Assembly: GCA_963995505.1 (NCBI GenBank)
Contig: OZ023182.1
Coordinates: 1,627,001-1,691,000 of the forward strand
Reading direction: 5' to 3'
DNA length: 64,000 nucleotides
From: Hypericum androsaemum
Taxonomy: Eukaryota; Streptophyta; Magnoliopsida; Malpighiales; Hypericaceae
Every line of letters begins with the position of its first letter. Within the stretch, counting starts at the first letter, position 1. Positions 36,162-48,880 of the stretch are shown here, in pieces. The position numbers and the translations under genes are program-made. Below the pieces are notes generated by a model, which made no database searches, was not told the DNA's origin, and worked only from the letters and a program-made list of their open reading frames with translations.

Positions 36162-37647
36162 TTCTTTTTGCTTTTGTTTGGATTCCGAAAAAATGATGCC
36201 GGAAATTTTCTGTGGAGGCATGGAATTCAGTTTTGACAAACAAAGTTCGTTCCCGATCCAAGACTGTCTTGCACACCTCAGGCAATCATCCCAAACTTTT
36301 TTTCCTTTTGTATAATTGTCTTGTACTCTCGTGGACCTCCTGGTTAGCAAATTACAACTTTAATGGTGTCTTTTTCTTCCCTTTTTAAATTCTTTTCCCA
36401 ACCAAATATATAGACATAGTAGTTACGTGCGATATATTTTCTGGAAAGTAACGGAAAGTTTGATGATTTCAACATTTTCTTCATTATTATATTTTAATTG
36501 CATTAAACTTACGTAATAGTTTTAATAACTTTTACGCTAATTTTAATTTTAAATAGAGGTACATTTACTTTTATGTTTTTCTCTCTCTCAAATCTCACGT
36601 ATTTTACATACTATAACACGGTAATACCAAAACAAAAACACACATATGGCTGGGCTTATAAATTTTTCAAATTTGTTTTTCTCCGACCATCTTTATGCAT
36701 TAAAATTCAGATATGGACTAAAAAGTTTGGCGATGAAATAAGATTTGGTTTCCTCTTATTTTCGACTTTCTGCTTCCTTATTCCTTTTGTTATTTATTTT
36801 TGTATTTCTTTGATAAGTATGTAACCGGAATATTACTTTGGCATTTATATATGATTCGTGAAACCAGCCAGATTCTTTTCCCACCCATAAAGGGAAAAAA
36901 GCATACGAGGGACAAATCGTATCTTGCTTTATATCTTGATAATAATTATGTTTACTGATGATCAAAGTAATCAAATACAAACAAACAAATTACGCTGATG
37001 AGTTATTCTAGTGTAATAAAAAAATTTCGAATTCAAATTTTTGAAAACATAAATTTAAAAAAATATTTGTCAGAAAAATTTTGCCAAGTGCTATACAACT
37101 CAAAGTTAAATTAGTTGATGAATATTGAATTAAAGAAAAGTAATCAACCACAAGATCGAGGTAAAAGTTGTCCTGAAACTAGCCATTTTAATTACGTCCA
37201 CCCTGGAAATTTCGGAAATGACAGGATCAGATCCCATCTGTCCCGAAAGTTTACTATTTAGAGAAGATTTTGGGATTAGTTTCGGGAAGGCCTCGAGCCG
37301 AACGGCCACAAACTGAGCAATATTATAGCCAATTTGGCTGATTAGGACGATGGTCAAAAAGGCTAATTAATCATCCAAGCGGCAACTTGCACTTATGTTG
37401 TCTGCCCCGGGGAAAACCCACTTGTGTATGTTTGATCTAAACCAAGTCAACATTGACGATTACAATTTTATTCCATATAATTATTTACTCATTTTCAGGT
37501 GTTGAATTCCGTCATAATAGGTTATAACTGAGGTAGTAAAATTCCTTGGAAAACTTATCGCAGGGAAAGAGCACCTAGCGTTATGTTACTAACGATCAAT
37601 TCAACAACTCATATACAATCCACAACAGTTACATACAACCTACCCAA
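36162..37647. other. Gene-free AT-rich stretch
   Basis: No supported coding region; it lies downstream of MFDR, which ends at 37920 on the minus strand. Confidence 0.5.
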
Positions 37648-37750
37648 CAGTTTGTAACCCAGCGACACAAAGCGTTATGAATATTTCGAAGATCGAGAGT
37701 TCAAACCCTGATATTGTCAAAAGTATAAAATTTACCTATCAAAAAAAATT
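37648..37750 (+). repeat. SINE-like repeat, copy 2
   Basis: TTTGTAACCCAGCGACACAAAG (A-box-like), GAGTTCAAACCCTGATATTG (B-box-like) and a terminal A run, colinear with 29208-29300. Confidence 0.45.
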
Positions 37751-37919
37751 GCATACAATCTAGATAGAATTGAATGCCGAAGAACTCAATAAAAATATCG
37801 ACCTTCAACCACATTGGGTTCCTTGGTGTTTGTCCGAACCGCAAGAAACAAGGGTACAGGAGGTAAATATGTTTTGCATGTGATTTATATGAATCAGAAG
37901 AACTCTCAGGAAGATAAGT

Positions 37920-40900
37920 CTATCCGTTGGCCACTTTCAGTAGATCTTCCCGCGTGGTCAGCTTTTCTCTGGGTTTTTTTCTCAAACTGCCAAGCCTCTG
38001 CTCTTCAGCATCAATTTTTTCCCAGTCACCAAACGTCACGTATCGAACATTGCTGTCGTCGAGTAACTGGAGAAATCCAGCTCTCCCAGGCTTTGGCAAG
38101 CTCGACATGGATGCAATCACTCCTTGTTGAAGGTCCTGCGATATGCTTGCGACCTACGATTTCGGAAAGTTTTTAAGTACCAGATCAATGAGCAGCTATG
38201 AAGCACCTCTAAAGGGAAAATGGCAGCTTACAGTTTGTTCGGCACAGTAAAGATTCGTAGCGATGATGCCGGTTGGTCCTCTCTTCAACCACCCACATAC
38301 ATACAGGCCCTTCTCCAGCATTTTGGGATCTCCAGAGGCTGTAGTTAGTACTCGACCTTCAACATTTGGAACTATGCCTGGAATAAAAGACATGGTAAAA
38401 GGAAAGCATATAACAATTGAATCTTAATCAAGTTATGAACCTACTATGTTGACATTTATAAAGGAACTCGAGGATTTGTTTCTTCTTTTGCAAAAGTTAC
38501 CTCTATGATGATCAAAGGGTACACCATCAATGGGTAATGATTTATAACCAATGCTCTTTAGCACGAGCCTACAGGAAAATGACACATCACAACGGTTCAA
38601 TCAGCCAAGCAACAACGAGAAGCATTTGCAGTACTCCCACACGAAGTTCCCACATTTCACAGCTATTAGGAATGGAAGAGCATCAAAAAGACCCCTTATA
38701 ATTGTGTAGAAATAAAACTAATGAAGCAATTGAGTGCAATCGTATGTCCCACAGATTTACCCGCAGTTAAGGCCCTCAAATTCTCCGGTACCAACTGCTG
38801 CTTGTTTACCAGGGCTGACACCTGGAAAATCAGAGAAATAAACTGAGTTGTGGTACTCAAATGCCAAGGTACCCTTTCAACTAACTAGTCCATTGTATTA
38901 ACGAAAACTTCAGAACGAGTTACCATTTGTATGCAATCACAGTGAAAACATCAGCTATGACTTTACCAACAAGTTAATTTATCACGGAAGTATCATAGAA
39001 ATCTAACAGAAATATCAGCACAATACCTTTAAGAATAGTCTTCTCAAAGTGTACACCAGCAACATGGCCTCTTCTGTCATCTGATTCGATAAACCTATCA
39101 GGTTTCCGGAAGAAAACAAAATGGAGTTCCTTCCGACCTGGACTAGGACAAGAAGATGCTGAGGTGGCTGCTTTAGAAAGCAATTCATAAATCCTCCTAT
39201 GGATTCGATTGCTCTTTAGCTCTTCCTGTGCCAAATCACAAATTGATAGCATAGCCAAATGAAATTAAGTCTGAGAAGCCATAAACGAAAGGCAGGACAT
39301 TAGACTTCAAGTCTTGTTCCAGGAAAAGTGAAGTTTGAAATATACAAATTCACCTAATAACTGATTTGTACGTCTGAAAGTTCAGGTTTGCTCACAACTT
39401 GACGGAAACAAAATAAGATAGAACAAAGAGACAGAAATGATGAAGATATACCTCATCTTCTGGCGTTTTAACTAAATCAACTTGTTTGATGTGAATAGAC
39501 AAATCTTTTATGCCTGTGATAAGATCGAGTTAGTGGTGTTTTTGTAAAATACAACTACTCAAGTAACATGATTTTGTGATCATGCTGATATTTGTTCCAA
39601 TGAAGAAGTTCCAGAGGATTGTTACTTTTTCATGGCATATAAATGATCATACAGACATGATACAATAAAGCACTTTCTTGGAAAACCAAAATAATGGAAG
39701 GTCTAAAGATGGTTCAACGCTCAAAGATTGAAAGCACATATAATTAGTGAACCCTTAACTTAGCATTTAAAAATAAAGTCCCAGCAACATCGGATCAGTC
39801 TGCAGAAAATCATACAAGGAAGCATTTGAAGACGGCAAGCAAAGCAGAAAATAAAAAAGGTCAAATAATCACCAAGAATTTCTCGTAGCTCTTTAGCTGT
39901 ACAAGCTGCTTGGACTGGTCCACGTCTCCCCACCAGATAAACTTTCCTATGATAGCATTCACATGACTTAGTACAACAGGAATAACAAATTGTGACTCAA
40001 CCAGACATCAAATGCCAGTACCTTATTGCACTTCGTTCCAGGACATCCAACGCATGGCTCGCAATATCAGTTGTTGCTAATTCTGCTACAGGTCGCAGAA
40101 GTATTCTGGTTGCATCAAGAGCTACATTACCCTGAGAAAACAACATGGTGGATGGTGCTGTCATTTACCACACTAACTGAAAGCAACAAAAACAGCTAAT
40201 TGACGCCTGGGTCCTCTATGCATGGAAACGAAACCAATTTGGTAAATCATATATTTGGCTGGAGCTGCAGACATAATGAATTTCGCCACTATGATTATGA
40301 CCATGTAGAACGTATTGCATTTTGGTGTCTTCGGGACACCATCACCTTAAATAGTTGAAAGTGGCTGTGAAAAGTGATTGAAGCAAGTAATGGCTGTGAC
40401 ATTGCCACCTATTCAACAAACTTCTCATCGGGTGTCTGATTCAGTTCTATCATAATCGGAGATCGAAAAGGAAACACAAGCTGAATGCAACATATCGCAA
40501 TATTGCCAAGTGAGTAGAAGTGCACAATCCAGGGAGAAAACTAGTACCAAATTGTCTAACCATCAACGTGCCTGTCCTAATACAACAGCTGTATCAGTAA
40601 ACTGCAAATCAGGATTAAGATCCTTGCCATCTGGGTGGCCATTATACCACCAAACAAATTCTCTCGCTGAGTGAACCCCTGAGAGATCCTGAGCAAAAGA
40701 GGGAAAAGGAGAAAAGCCAACGAAGACCAATTAGTCCAAAGCAACACTAGCAAGACAAACAACTAACGGATATAAAAAAGAGCAAGAAACAAGAAGATAA
40801 GGCGTACTTCTCCTGGAATACCGAAATCTCTGTCGCTTTCAGCACCGTAGGCAAGCACAACCTAAATAGTACATACAGAAGCTAATCAACAAGAAGCAAA

Positions 40901-41554
40901 ATGCCAATAAATGGGGAAAAAAAATCCCGAAGCTCTACGTACCACGTCATACAGCTCCCGGAGCTCGGGAAGCAAAACTGACGATCCAACAGTGACATTC
41001 CCGAAGAAACCGCAGCGTTCATGCCCGGCCACCCTCGAGAACTGGTTCATTACAATCTGTTCCAAGTACCCTCATCAAAATGAAAATACTCAATAAGCTC
41101 AATCAACACATCACCAACTGATCTTCTATACCACTAGAACAACAATAACAGGAGATAGTTAATTGAATCCGAGACATCGAAACGATGATGGAGAGTAACA
41201 AAGGGAGCAGATAAAAAAGAGTAAGTGTTCGACCTTGGTTTCGGGATGGTCCGGCGCGACGCCGGATCGGACCAATCCAAACGGAGTGGGCAACCGGTCG
41301 ACGATATCAACCTCCGCTTCCTCGTGCGCTTTCAGCATCTGGAAAAAACCATAATTTTTCCCCAAATTTATTCTTATTTCTTTTAGTACGGAACAAATTC
41401 GGGAGATTACAGAAACGGCGTCGTAACTCACCTTCTCGGCCGTGTAGAAACCGGCTGGCCCGCTGCCGACGACACATACGCGAAGTGGTCGGCGGGACGA
41501 CAGGGTGGAGAAGAAGGTTCTAGAAATCCTTGCCCTTGCGAGGTTGGTTGCCAT
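37920..41554 (-). CDS. MFDR: Mitochondrial NADPH:adrenodoxin (ferredoxin) oxidoreductase
   Basis: Thirteen exons on the minus strand: 41554-41432, 41338-41234, 41056-40943, 40861-40808, 40688-40572, 40131-40022, 39946-39873, 39513-39452, 39225-39027, 38821-38761, 38568-38501, 38377-38232, 38153-37920. Phases agree throughout; 488 aa, close to plant and animal orthologues. Residues 1-24 are rich in R, S and hydroxylated residues, like a mitochondrial presequence. The FAD site [14 protein letters not shown] is at 28-41, [19 protein letters not shown] follows, and the NADP site [11 protein letters not shown] is at 170-180. [10 protein letters not shown] and the C-terminal [17 protein letters not shown] complete the family signature. 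It passes electrons from NADPH to mitochondrial ferredoxin for Fe-S and biotin-related chemistry. Intron 5 (40571-40132) starts GC instead of GT. Confidence 0.96.
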
Positions 41555-41599
41555 TTTCTCCGGTCTCCTTCTTCTTCGTTAATTTACTTTTTTTATTTT

Positions 41600-42265
41600 T
41601 TCTTTCTTTTTAGGTCGGGAATATTGATTATAAATGTTTATTTTAAATTGGGCCCAGTTTTCTATAGATTTGGGCCTATTGTACGGCAAAGGCCCAAGTC
41701 AATCTTAGAGAATGTCATGATTGACCTTCGTTTGGGACATATATTTCGATTTTCTTTTGTTGCTTTCAAACTATATTATTAAATAAAATTTCTGCCTGTA
41801 AATTTGCGGTGAAGATTAGAACTGAAAATAAATGCTGAAAAGCCACGACCAATCAATGAAACCATCAATATTTTAAGATTAATTTCTATTTATAATTCAG
41901 ATAGGAAAAAAAAGCTAATTAGGAAACGTAATTGGATCGATATTTTAAATGCAAACTTAAGTAGAAAACGAACCGCTTCTTTATCAACTAGTTAATCAAT
42001 ACGAGGGCAAATATTTTTTTTTTTTGCGAAATAACAAAATATAGTTTCCTTTTTATATGCGTGAAGTATAAATAAATAGCGTTTCAAATAAGAGAGCGGA
42101 TTGTGCACGGACACTAATGCGTCCATTCCGTGTTGTGCAGGAAAATATCTGGGTTGTACACATGTCAACTCCCAGATCAGATGGCTAAAATGGTCGCGTG
42201 TTCAAGGGGGCATTTTAGGCATATATATTTTTTCTCTTTTCCTTATTTTTTTCCATCGTTTTGAC
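41600..42265. other. Spacer upstream of MFDR
   Basis: Contains the presumed MFDR promoter next to 41554. No gene seen. Confidence 0.5.
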
Positions 42266-42757
42266 TTTTCGGTTGGAAAGCTATAACTTTTTACTCCAGA
42301 GTTCGATTGAGCTGATTCAAATTTTTGTATAAAGCTGAGACATATATATACAACTTTTTAGTTTATGACTTCTTAAAATTCAGAGTGAAAAGATGTCGAA
42401 AATATGTTTGAAGTCAAAAGTCGATTGAGTTACGATCTACTGATTTCGTTTGGGAGCCACAACTTCTTATTCCGGAGTCTGATTGAGGTGATTCAAGTTG
42501 CTATAAAGCTGAGATGTATATCTACAACTTTGTAATTTATGAATTTTCTAAATTCGAAGTGTAAGAATTTCGAAAATTCATCTGAAATCAAAACCAATCG
42601 AGTTACGGTCAACTGATTTCGGTTGGGAGCCACAAATTTTTACTCCGGAGTCCGATTGAGTTGATTCAAATTGCTGTGCGAAGCTGAGATATATATCTAC
42701 AACTTTGTAGTTCATGACTTCTCCAAATACGTTTGAAATTAATAGTCGGCCAAGTTA
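42266..42757 (+). repeat. Tandem array of a ~180-bp unit, about 2.7 copies
   Basis: Units start at about 42266, 42445 and 42627 with TTTCGGTTGG / TTTCGTTTGG / TTTCGGTTGG. Each contains CCGATTGAG-TGATTCAA, AAGCTGAGA and TCTACAACTTTGTAGTTTATGA-like strings. Periods are 179 and 182 bp. A related single unit lies on the minus strand at 19735-19850. Confidence 0.88.
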
Positions 42758-42777
42758 CAAGCTCAAGTTATATTAAA

Positions 42778-43045
42778 TAGCATTCCGAGGTTATGTCAAA
42801 TGACATTCACAGGTTATGTGAAATGGCATGTCCAGGTTATGTCAAAAGGCATGCCTAAGCTATGTCAAATGGCATGCCCGGGCTATATCAAATGACATGT
42901 CCAGTTATGTCAAATGGCATGGCGATTTAATATGCAATAAAACTTATAATACATTAAATAATTAATCAAAGGCAGCCCGGTTATGATAAAATGACATGTC
43001 CGATTTATGTAAAATGGCATGTCCGGTTATGATAAAATGGCATAA
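42778..43045 (+). repeat. Minisatellite, ~24-bp unit
   Basis: Irregular repeats of AGGTTATGTCAAATGGCATGTCC, about six copies at 42780-42925 and three diverged copies (GTTATGATAAAATGGCATG type) at 42975-43045, interrupted by AT-rich sequence. Confidence 0.88.
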
Positions 43046-43384
43046 CCTATTATATTAAAATATTAATTTAAATTAATACTTATAATAATAAATTAAATAA
43101 TATATCAGTTTGATTTATTTCAGTATAATATACGAATAAGACAAGATAAAAAAATATGGCCTTTCAATAGTAGGCGTGTGTTCCTCAACAAAAAAAATCG
43201 TAGGCGCGCGTCCGTGGCTTCAACCTTTCCTCTCTCTTCAAGTGTAGCAAATGACAAACGTACCCTTTCCTAGACCGTATGGAATTCATGCTCTTGTACG
43301 CAATCCAGGTCCTTCAAATAATTAGTATTAATCAATAATAATACATGCAATCAACTCTTTATTTAAGAAAAATGTCAGACTAAT

Positions 43385-43952
43385 TAGGAGTGAGCGTTCG
43401 GTTCGATCCGATCTGAACCGCTAGATCTGAAACTCAAAAAGTAAGAAAATAAAGACCTGAACCAGACCATTCATTCTCCAGATTCAGATCCGATCGGAAC
43501 CAAAAATTTTGGTTTGGGTTTGATCCAGACCCATTACCCGAACAAAATACGTGCTCGTCTTTTCTCTTACACTCCTACTTAGATGTGCGCGCCTATGTCT
43601 TAAGATAATATGAGCAATTCAAAAAAAGTCTAAAATAATCTACTTACTCTATTCATAAATCTCGGTTCGGATTATGAGAACTAATTTTCTTAATTAGAGG
43701 GGTGGCTTATTAGGTCAAGCCGCTAAGATATTAAGGTAGGATATTAGTTTAGAGTATGACTAATTAGAAAATTGTAGTTCGGTCCGAATCTTTGCAGTTC
43801 TTCACAAAGAGATCCGGACCGGACCCGAGAACCATTTTGCTTAACAAATCTGACCCGAACCAAACCAAATATTTTTTTGATCCAATTTGGAACCAAAATT
43901 TTGGTTCGGATTGAGACAATTCTATGGTTTTCAGTTTATTTTCTCACCCCTA
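43385..43952. mobile_element. hAT-type element (568 bp) with perfect 8-bp target duplication
   Basis: AGACTAAT occurs at 43377-43384 and 43953-43960 directly outside termini TAGGAGTGAGCG and, in reverse, TAGGGGTGAGAA. The sub-terminal regions are rich in GGTTCGG/CCGAACC motifs in opposite orientation. It has no transposase, so it is non-autonomous. Confidence 0.9.
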
Positions 43953-44300
43953 AGACTAATGCCAATTAATTCAACTCTCACAGGTGTATTTCAAAATTGA
44001 TTGGAAGAAAAGATCGATTCGTTTCATACAAAATCGAAGGCCACTCTTAAATTTCATATCAAAGTATTCGATAATATTCTTTCATTCAATTCTATATCAT
44101 TTGAATAAAAATGTAATGCCCCTGTTTCATTTAACTCGTGCAAAAAAATAAAAAATTATTATCATAATGACAGAAAATATTTGGGGTTTTTCTCTGAAAA
44201 AGACCATAAAAGTCTGACTGGAGCGATAAAAATGCCGGTGGAAAGATGAAAAATCGACATACAAATCATTATAACATGAAAAGGCCAATGAAAACCGAAA

Positions 44301-45061
44301 GGTAAATTATTCTCAGATCTTTGGAGTTAGATATATTCGTCTCTCATCTCCCTATATTTTCAAAATAGATTAGAAAGTCTCTGATGTTTGGTACTTTGAT
44401 TTTATTATACTCTCGGGTCTCTCGTTGATATCATCAATCGATTTTTCTTGTAAAATGTCTAATATACCCTAACAAAAATCAATTGAAAAACAATAAAAAA
44501 GAATCGTCGCCGTCATTCATCGTTTTTTCTTAGAGCATCGCCGGCCAACCCGTGGCGTTCCACCTCCTCCGGTTCCCAGCTCCATCCCCGCCCAAAATTA
44601 AACAATCAGTAGCCTCCTTCCACCACTAGCGAACTCGTAGACGTGTTTGCCCAAACCCCATGGGGTTTGGGTCGTCGTCGTCGCAGAAGATGTTCAACCG
44701 CACTTCACTGCTTTCACCTCGCTTGGTCGATTTGGATGATTTGGGTCGATGGAAATCCAGCGGAGAAGGAGGAGATTTTGGTCGATTGAAAATCTAGAGT
44801 TTTTGTTAGAAATTTTGGTTGGATGATTGAGGTTGAGATGTTCGCCAGAGAAGATCACCGGAGGAGGACTCATCGGCCAGAGACAAGAAGATTGAGGTAT
44901 AACAGTCATTTCAAATATAAAATAAAAAAATTGATTGATGACGTCAGCAAGGGACCCAATAATATTATAAAACTTAACATCAGAGACTTTTTAATCTATT
45001 TCGAAATATAAAGGTGAGAGAAAAATATGCCAAAATTCAAGATGGTAAGAGTAATTTACCC
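44301..45061. mobile_element. Mutator-like element B, non-autonomous (761 bp)
   Basis: Left end GGTAAATTATTCTCAGATC; right end in reverse GGGTAAATTACTCTTACC. Both continue through AAATAGATTA-AAAGTCTCTGATGTT, a TTATTA-rich piece, GGGTC and a GTCATCAATC-like string, giving inverted repeats of about 150 bp. Flanking AAACCGAAA (44292-44300) and AAACCAAAG (45062-45070) match at 7 of 9 bases. The interior is GC-rich and contains no recognisable gene. Confidence 0.82.
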
Positions 45062-45090
45062 AAACCAAAGTCATCCTCAGTTCCTCACAG

Positions 45091-45248
45091 TATTAGGAAT
45101 AGAAGTCGTATTCGTGTATACGTCTGATTGATACTTACTTGGTGATCAAGTTAGATTCCTAATCAATAGTTACTTAGTACTCAAATTTGTAAACCTTTAT
45201 ATATATGGCCTTATGGCGATGAATAAAATCAAGCAGCATATTTTATTA
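45091..45248 (+). repeat. 5' LTR of the gag-less copia element
   Basis: 158 bp; directly followed by the primer-binding site. Confidence 0.9.
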
Positions 45249-45261
45249 TGGTATCAGAGCC
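45249..45261 (+). other. Primer-binding site
   Basis: TGGTATCAGAGCC, complementary to the 3' end of initiator methionine tRNA, standard for plant copia elements. Confidence 0.88.
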
Positions 45262-45605
45262 AAAAATCAGATCCCACCAAAATAAAACCTACCTAGCCAA
45301 AACAAGTCCCACCGATAAAATTTTTTATCGAGCCTGAGCTAAAATTCCACCGGAAAATTGCAAAGCCTGAGATAAAATTCTACCGAGCTTGCGATTTAAA
45401 ATCCCACCAGAAAATTCCTACCGAGGTTGTGATTTCATCGAGATTCCGCGATCGTTGCGATTCCTTGTGTCCTCAAGCAATTATTATTTTGTCCACAGCG
45501 ATTATTGCTTGTGATTACGGTCACTATTTGGTGATCTTGATAAGCAATCAGTGATTACGCTTCCTCCCTCGTCCGATTATTTTTCAATTTTCTTCCGAGG
45601 GCAAC

Positions 45606-48600
45606 ATGATCGGTGAAGCTATTTTTACACAACCTTGGGTGATGGATTCGGGCGCAACTGATCATATTACATGTAATCGGACATGTCTTACTGAAGAATC
45701 TTGCGACACAGTTCATCCACCGGTCAAAATACCCAATGGAGATGAAATTTCGGTTGCTAGCATAGGCACGGCTCGTCTAAACAATTGTATTTTGCTTAAT
45801 AACGTGTTATATGTCCCACGTTTTAAGTGCAATCTCTTGTCCATTAGCAAATTGGCTAAGGACTTAAATTGTGCCATCACGTTTTCTGCTGATTCTTATG
45901 TCATTCAGGACTTAACTTTGAGGACCCTGATTGGAGTGGGTAGACAACGAGATGGTTTATACTACTTTGAAGATGTGCGAGGTGGGGTGGCGTTAACGGT
46001 TGGACGCGAATTGGACATCCAGACATGGCACCGGCGCCTTGGACACATCCCCAGTGATAAGTTTAGATATATATCTTCCTTTCAGAACTTGGTATTTCCT
46101 ACAACACACAGCCACTGTGATTCTTGTCTTCGTGCAAAGCATACTCGGTTGCCTTTCTCTAATAGCTCTATTAAGACAAAGGCTTGTTTTGAGTTAATAC
46201 ATTGCGATATTTGGGGACCATATCGAACTCCATCCTCTACAGGCGCACATTATTTCTTGACGATTGTTGATAATTTTAGTCGTGGTGTATGGACGTTTCT
46301 CATGAAATATAAGTCAGAAGTCTCACGATATTTGACAATGTTTTGTAACATGGTTGAGAAGCAGTTTGGTACAGGAGTCAAGAACATTCGCGCTAACAAT
46401 GGCTTGGAATTTTCCTCCAATGACATGCGTAAATACTATGAAGATCATGGAATCTTGTTACAAACATCTTGTGCTTATACACCTCAACAAAATGGAGTTG
46501 TTGAGCGCAAGCACCGATATATTCTTGAAGTTGCTCGTGCTTTGCGATTTCAAGCAAATTTACCGATCAAGTTTTGGGGGGAGTGTATCTTGGCTGCTAC
46601 TTATTTGATCAATCGATCTCCATCTCGAGCCATTCAGCATAAGACCCCATATGAGGTACTTTTTGGACGCCTAGCTTCATACGAACATTTGCGTGTTTTT
46701 GGGTGCCTCGCATATGTTCATAATTACACCAGGGCTGATAAGTTTGATGACCGGAGTCATCCTTGTATCTTTGTTGGCTATCCGTTTAATCAGAAGGGAT
46801 ATCGCGTCTACAATCTTCATACACAGAAGTTTCATGTGTCTAGAGATGTGACGTTTGTTGAAAGTATTTTTCCATATCAAGTTCCTAATAGAGGCTCTGG
46901 ATTAATAACCAAGGAACCTGATATCTTAGGTAACCCACAAGAATTCACTCCAATAACTTCTTCTTCTTGTCCAGTCGTTTCTTTGGATATTGGACCAGCT
47001 CAAGTCACCCAACAAGTTCCGATTGAGATTGAGCAATCAAGTTCTGGTTTAGAGATCAGGTCTGAGGTTGAATCAGGACATGAGCATCCCGCTGCTTCCA
47101 CAGATTAACCAGCATCTGAAATTCTACGTCGAAGTGAACGAGTTCGATAAGTTCCACGTCATCTCACAGAGTATCAAGTCTCGCTGCCCCCATCCCTCGC
47201 ACAACCATACTAAGAGCCATCTTCGTCCTCACCCTCTTCCTCAAGTAACTTGGTATTATATCCTTTGACTAATTTTATCAGTTATAAGAATTTTTCTCAA
47301 GCACATCAGGTCTATTTGACAGCCCTTAGTTCTCATGATGAGCCTCGGTCGTATTATGATGCTATTAAGCATAATTGTTGGCGAATTGTCATGCAACAAG
47401 AAGTGGCAGCCTTAGAAGCTAATGGCACTTGGCAGCTTATTGACCTTCCTCCAGGCAAACATATTGTGGATTCCAAGTGGGTGTACAAACTGAAGTTCAC
47501 ACCTGATGGCACAGTAGATCGGTATAAAGCCAGGTTGGTAGCTCGTGGGTTCAAGCAAATCGAAGGGGTGGTCTATCACGAGACTTTTGCCCCGGTAGCC
47601 AAAGTCGTCTCTGTACGTTGTCTTTTGGCATTGGCGGTTAAGCGGCGTTGGCTCATTCACCAGTTAGACGTCAATAATGCATTTCTTCATGGTGACTTGA
47701 CTGAGGAAGTCTACATGAAGGTACCTCAAGGGTTTTCAAAACCAGGTGATTCTAGTGTTTGTAGATTAAGAAAATCTCTATATGGACTAAAACAAGCTTC
47801 TCGATCATGGTATAGTAAGCTCACCACCTCTCTGCTTACCATGGGTTTCAAACGTTCTAATGCTGATCATGCAATGTTTATATCCCGCCAAGGCATGCTA
47901 GTTTTGATTCTACTAGTCTATGTTGATGATGTCATTCTGGTTGGAGATCATGTTGCCATGTTGCAGTCTACCAAGCAACGTCTCAATGATCAATTTGGCA
48001 TTAAGGATTTGGGAGTTTTGAAATATTTTCTTGGCATAGAAGCTGCCACTACATCCCAGGGTTTAGTCCTTAGTCAACGAAAATATACCCTTGATATTCT
48101 AAAGGAGTGCGGGAAAGATGATTCACGCCCTTGCCATTTTCCTATTGAACAGAACCATCGCCTCAAAATAGATAAAGATGGTGTTAATGATTCTGGACGA
48201 TACCGTCGTTTAGTTGGCCGCCTTATGTACTTGACGGTCACCCGACCAGATATTTCTTACGCTGTGAACATCCTCAGCCAGTTCGTGGATAATCCGGGTC
48301 CGAGTCATGTTCAAGCCGCCGATCGAGTAGTCCGCTACCTGAAAACCACACCTGGACAAGGAATTTTGCTCAATAATTCCTCGGACTTAGAGCTTGTTGC
48401 TTATTGTGATGCTGATTGGGGTGGATGTCTGATGACTCGTCGATCACGTACCGGCTACTTTATTTCTTTCGGTGGTTCTCCTGTTTCATGGCGCACAAAG
48501 AAGCAGCCGGTCGTTTCTTGTTCGTCTGCCGAAGCCGAGTATCGAGCTATGGCAGTTGCAGTTCGTGAAATATTATGGTTACGATGGTTATTCAGTAATT

Positions 48601-48872
48601 TGGGTATCCAATTTTCTCGTCCTACTAGACTATTTTGTGATAGCCAGGCAGCTATACATATTGCCTTGAATCCGGTCTATCACGAGCAGACCAAGCACGT
48701 CGAAATAGACTGCTATTTTGTTCAAGAACGTGTACAGTCCGGTGAGATTGCACCAGTAAAGATTCCTACAGATTGTCAATTAGCTGATGTGTTCACCAAA
48801 GCTCTAGGTGGGGATTATTTCCAAGAGCTTGTTCGCAAGTTGGGCGTTGTTGATCTCCACGCTCCAACTTGA
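45606..48872 (+). pseudogene. Copia protease-integrase-RT-RNase H, interrupted by three TAA codons
   Basis: One frame runs 45606-48872. The first part (500 codons) has the protease DSGATDHIT near residue 18, the integrase zinc region (WHRRLGH, CDSCLRAKH), the HCD site and NGVVERKHR. The second D of the DDE site is asparagine (AAC at 46395-46397, in RANNGLEF). After TAA codons at 47106, 47148 and 47211, the frame is open again at 47250-48872 with RT (YVDD at 47919-47930) and RNase H (CDADWGG, SSAEAEYRA), ending ADVFTKAL. The three stops lie close together in the integrase-RT linker. Gag is missing. Protein function is therefore lost, though RNA priming signals are intact. Confidence 0.92.
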
Positions 48873-48880
48873 GGGGGGAG

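Noticed and set aside
37813..38176. Plus-strand frame of 120 codons
   Set aside because: It is antisense to the last MFDR exon, whose splice sites and protein are well supported.
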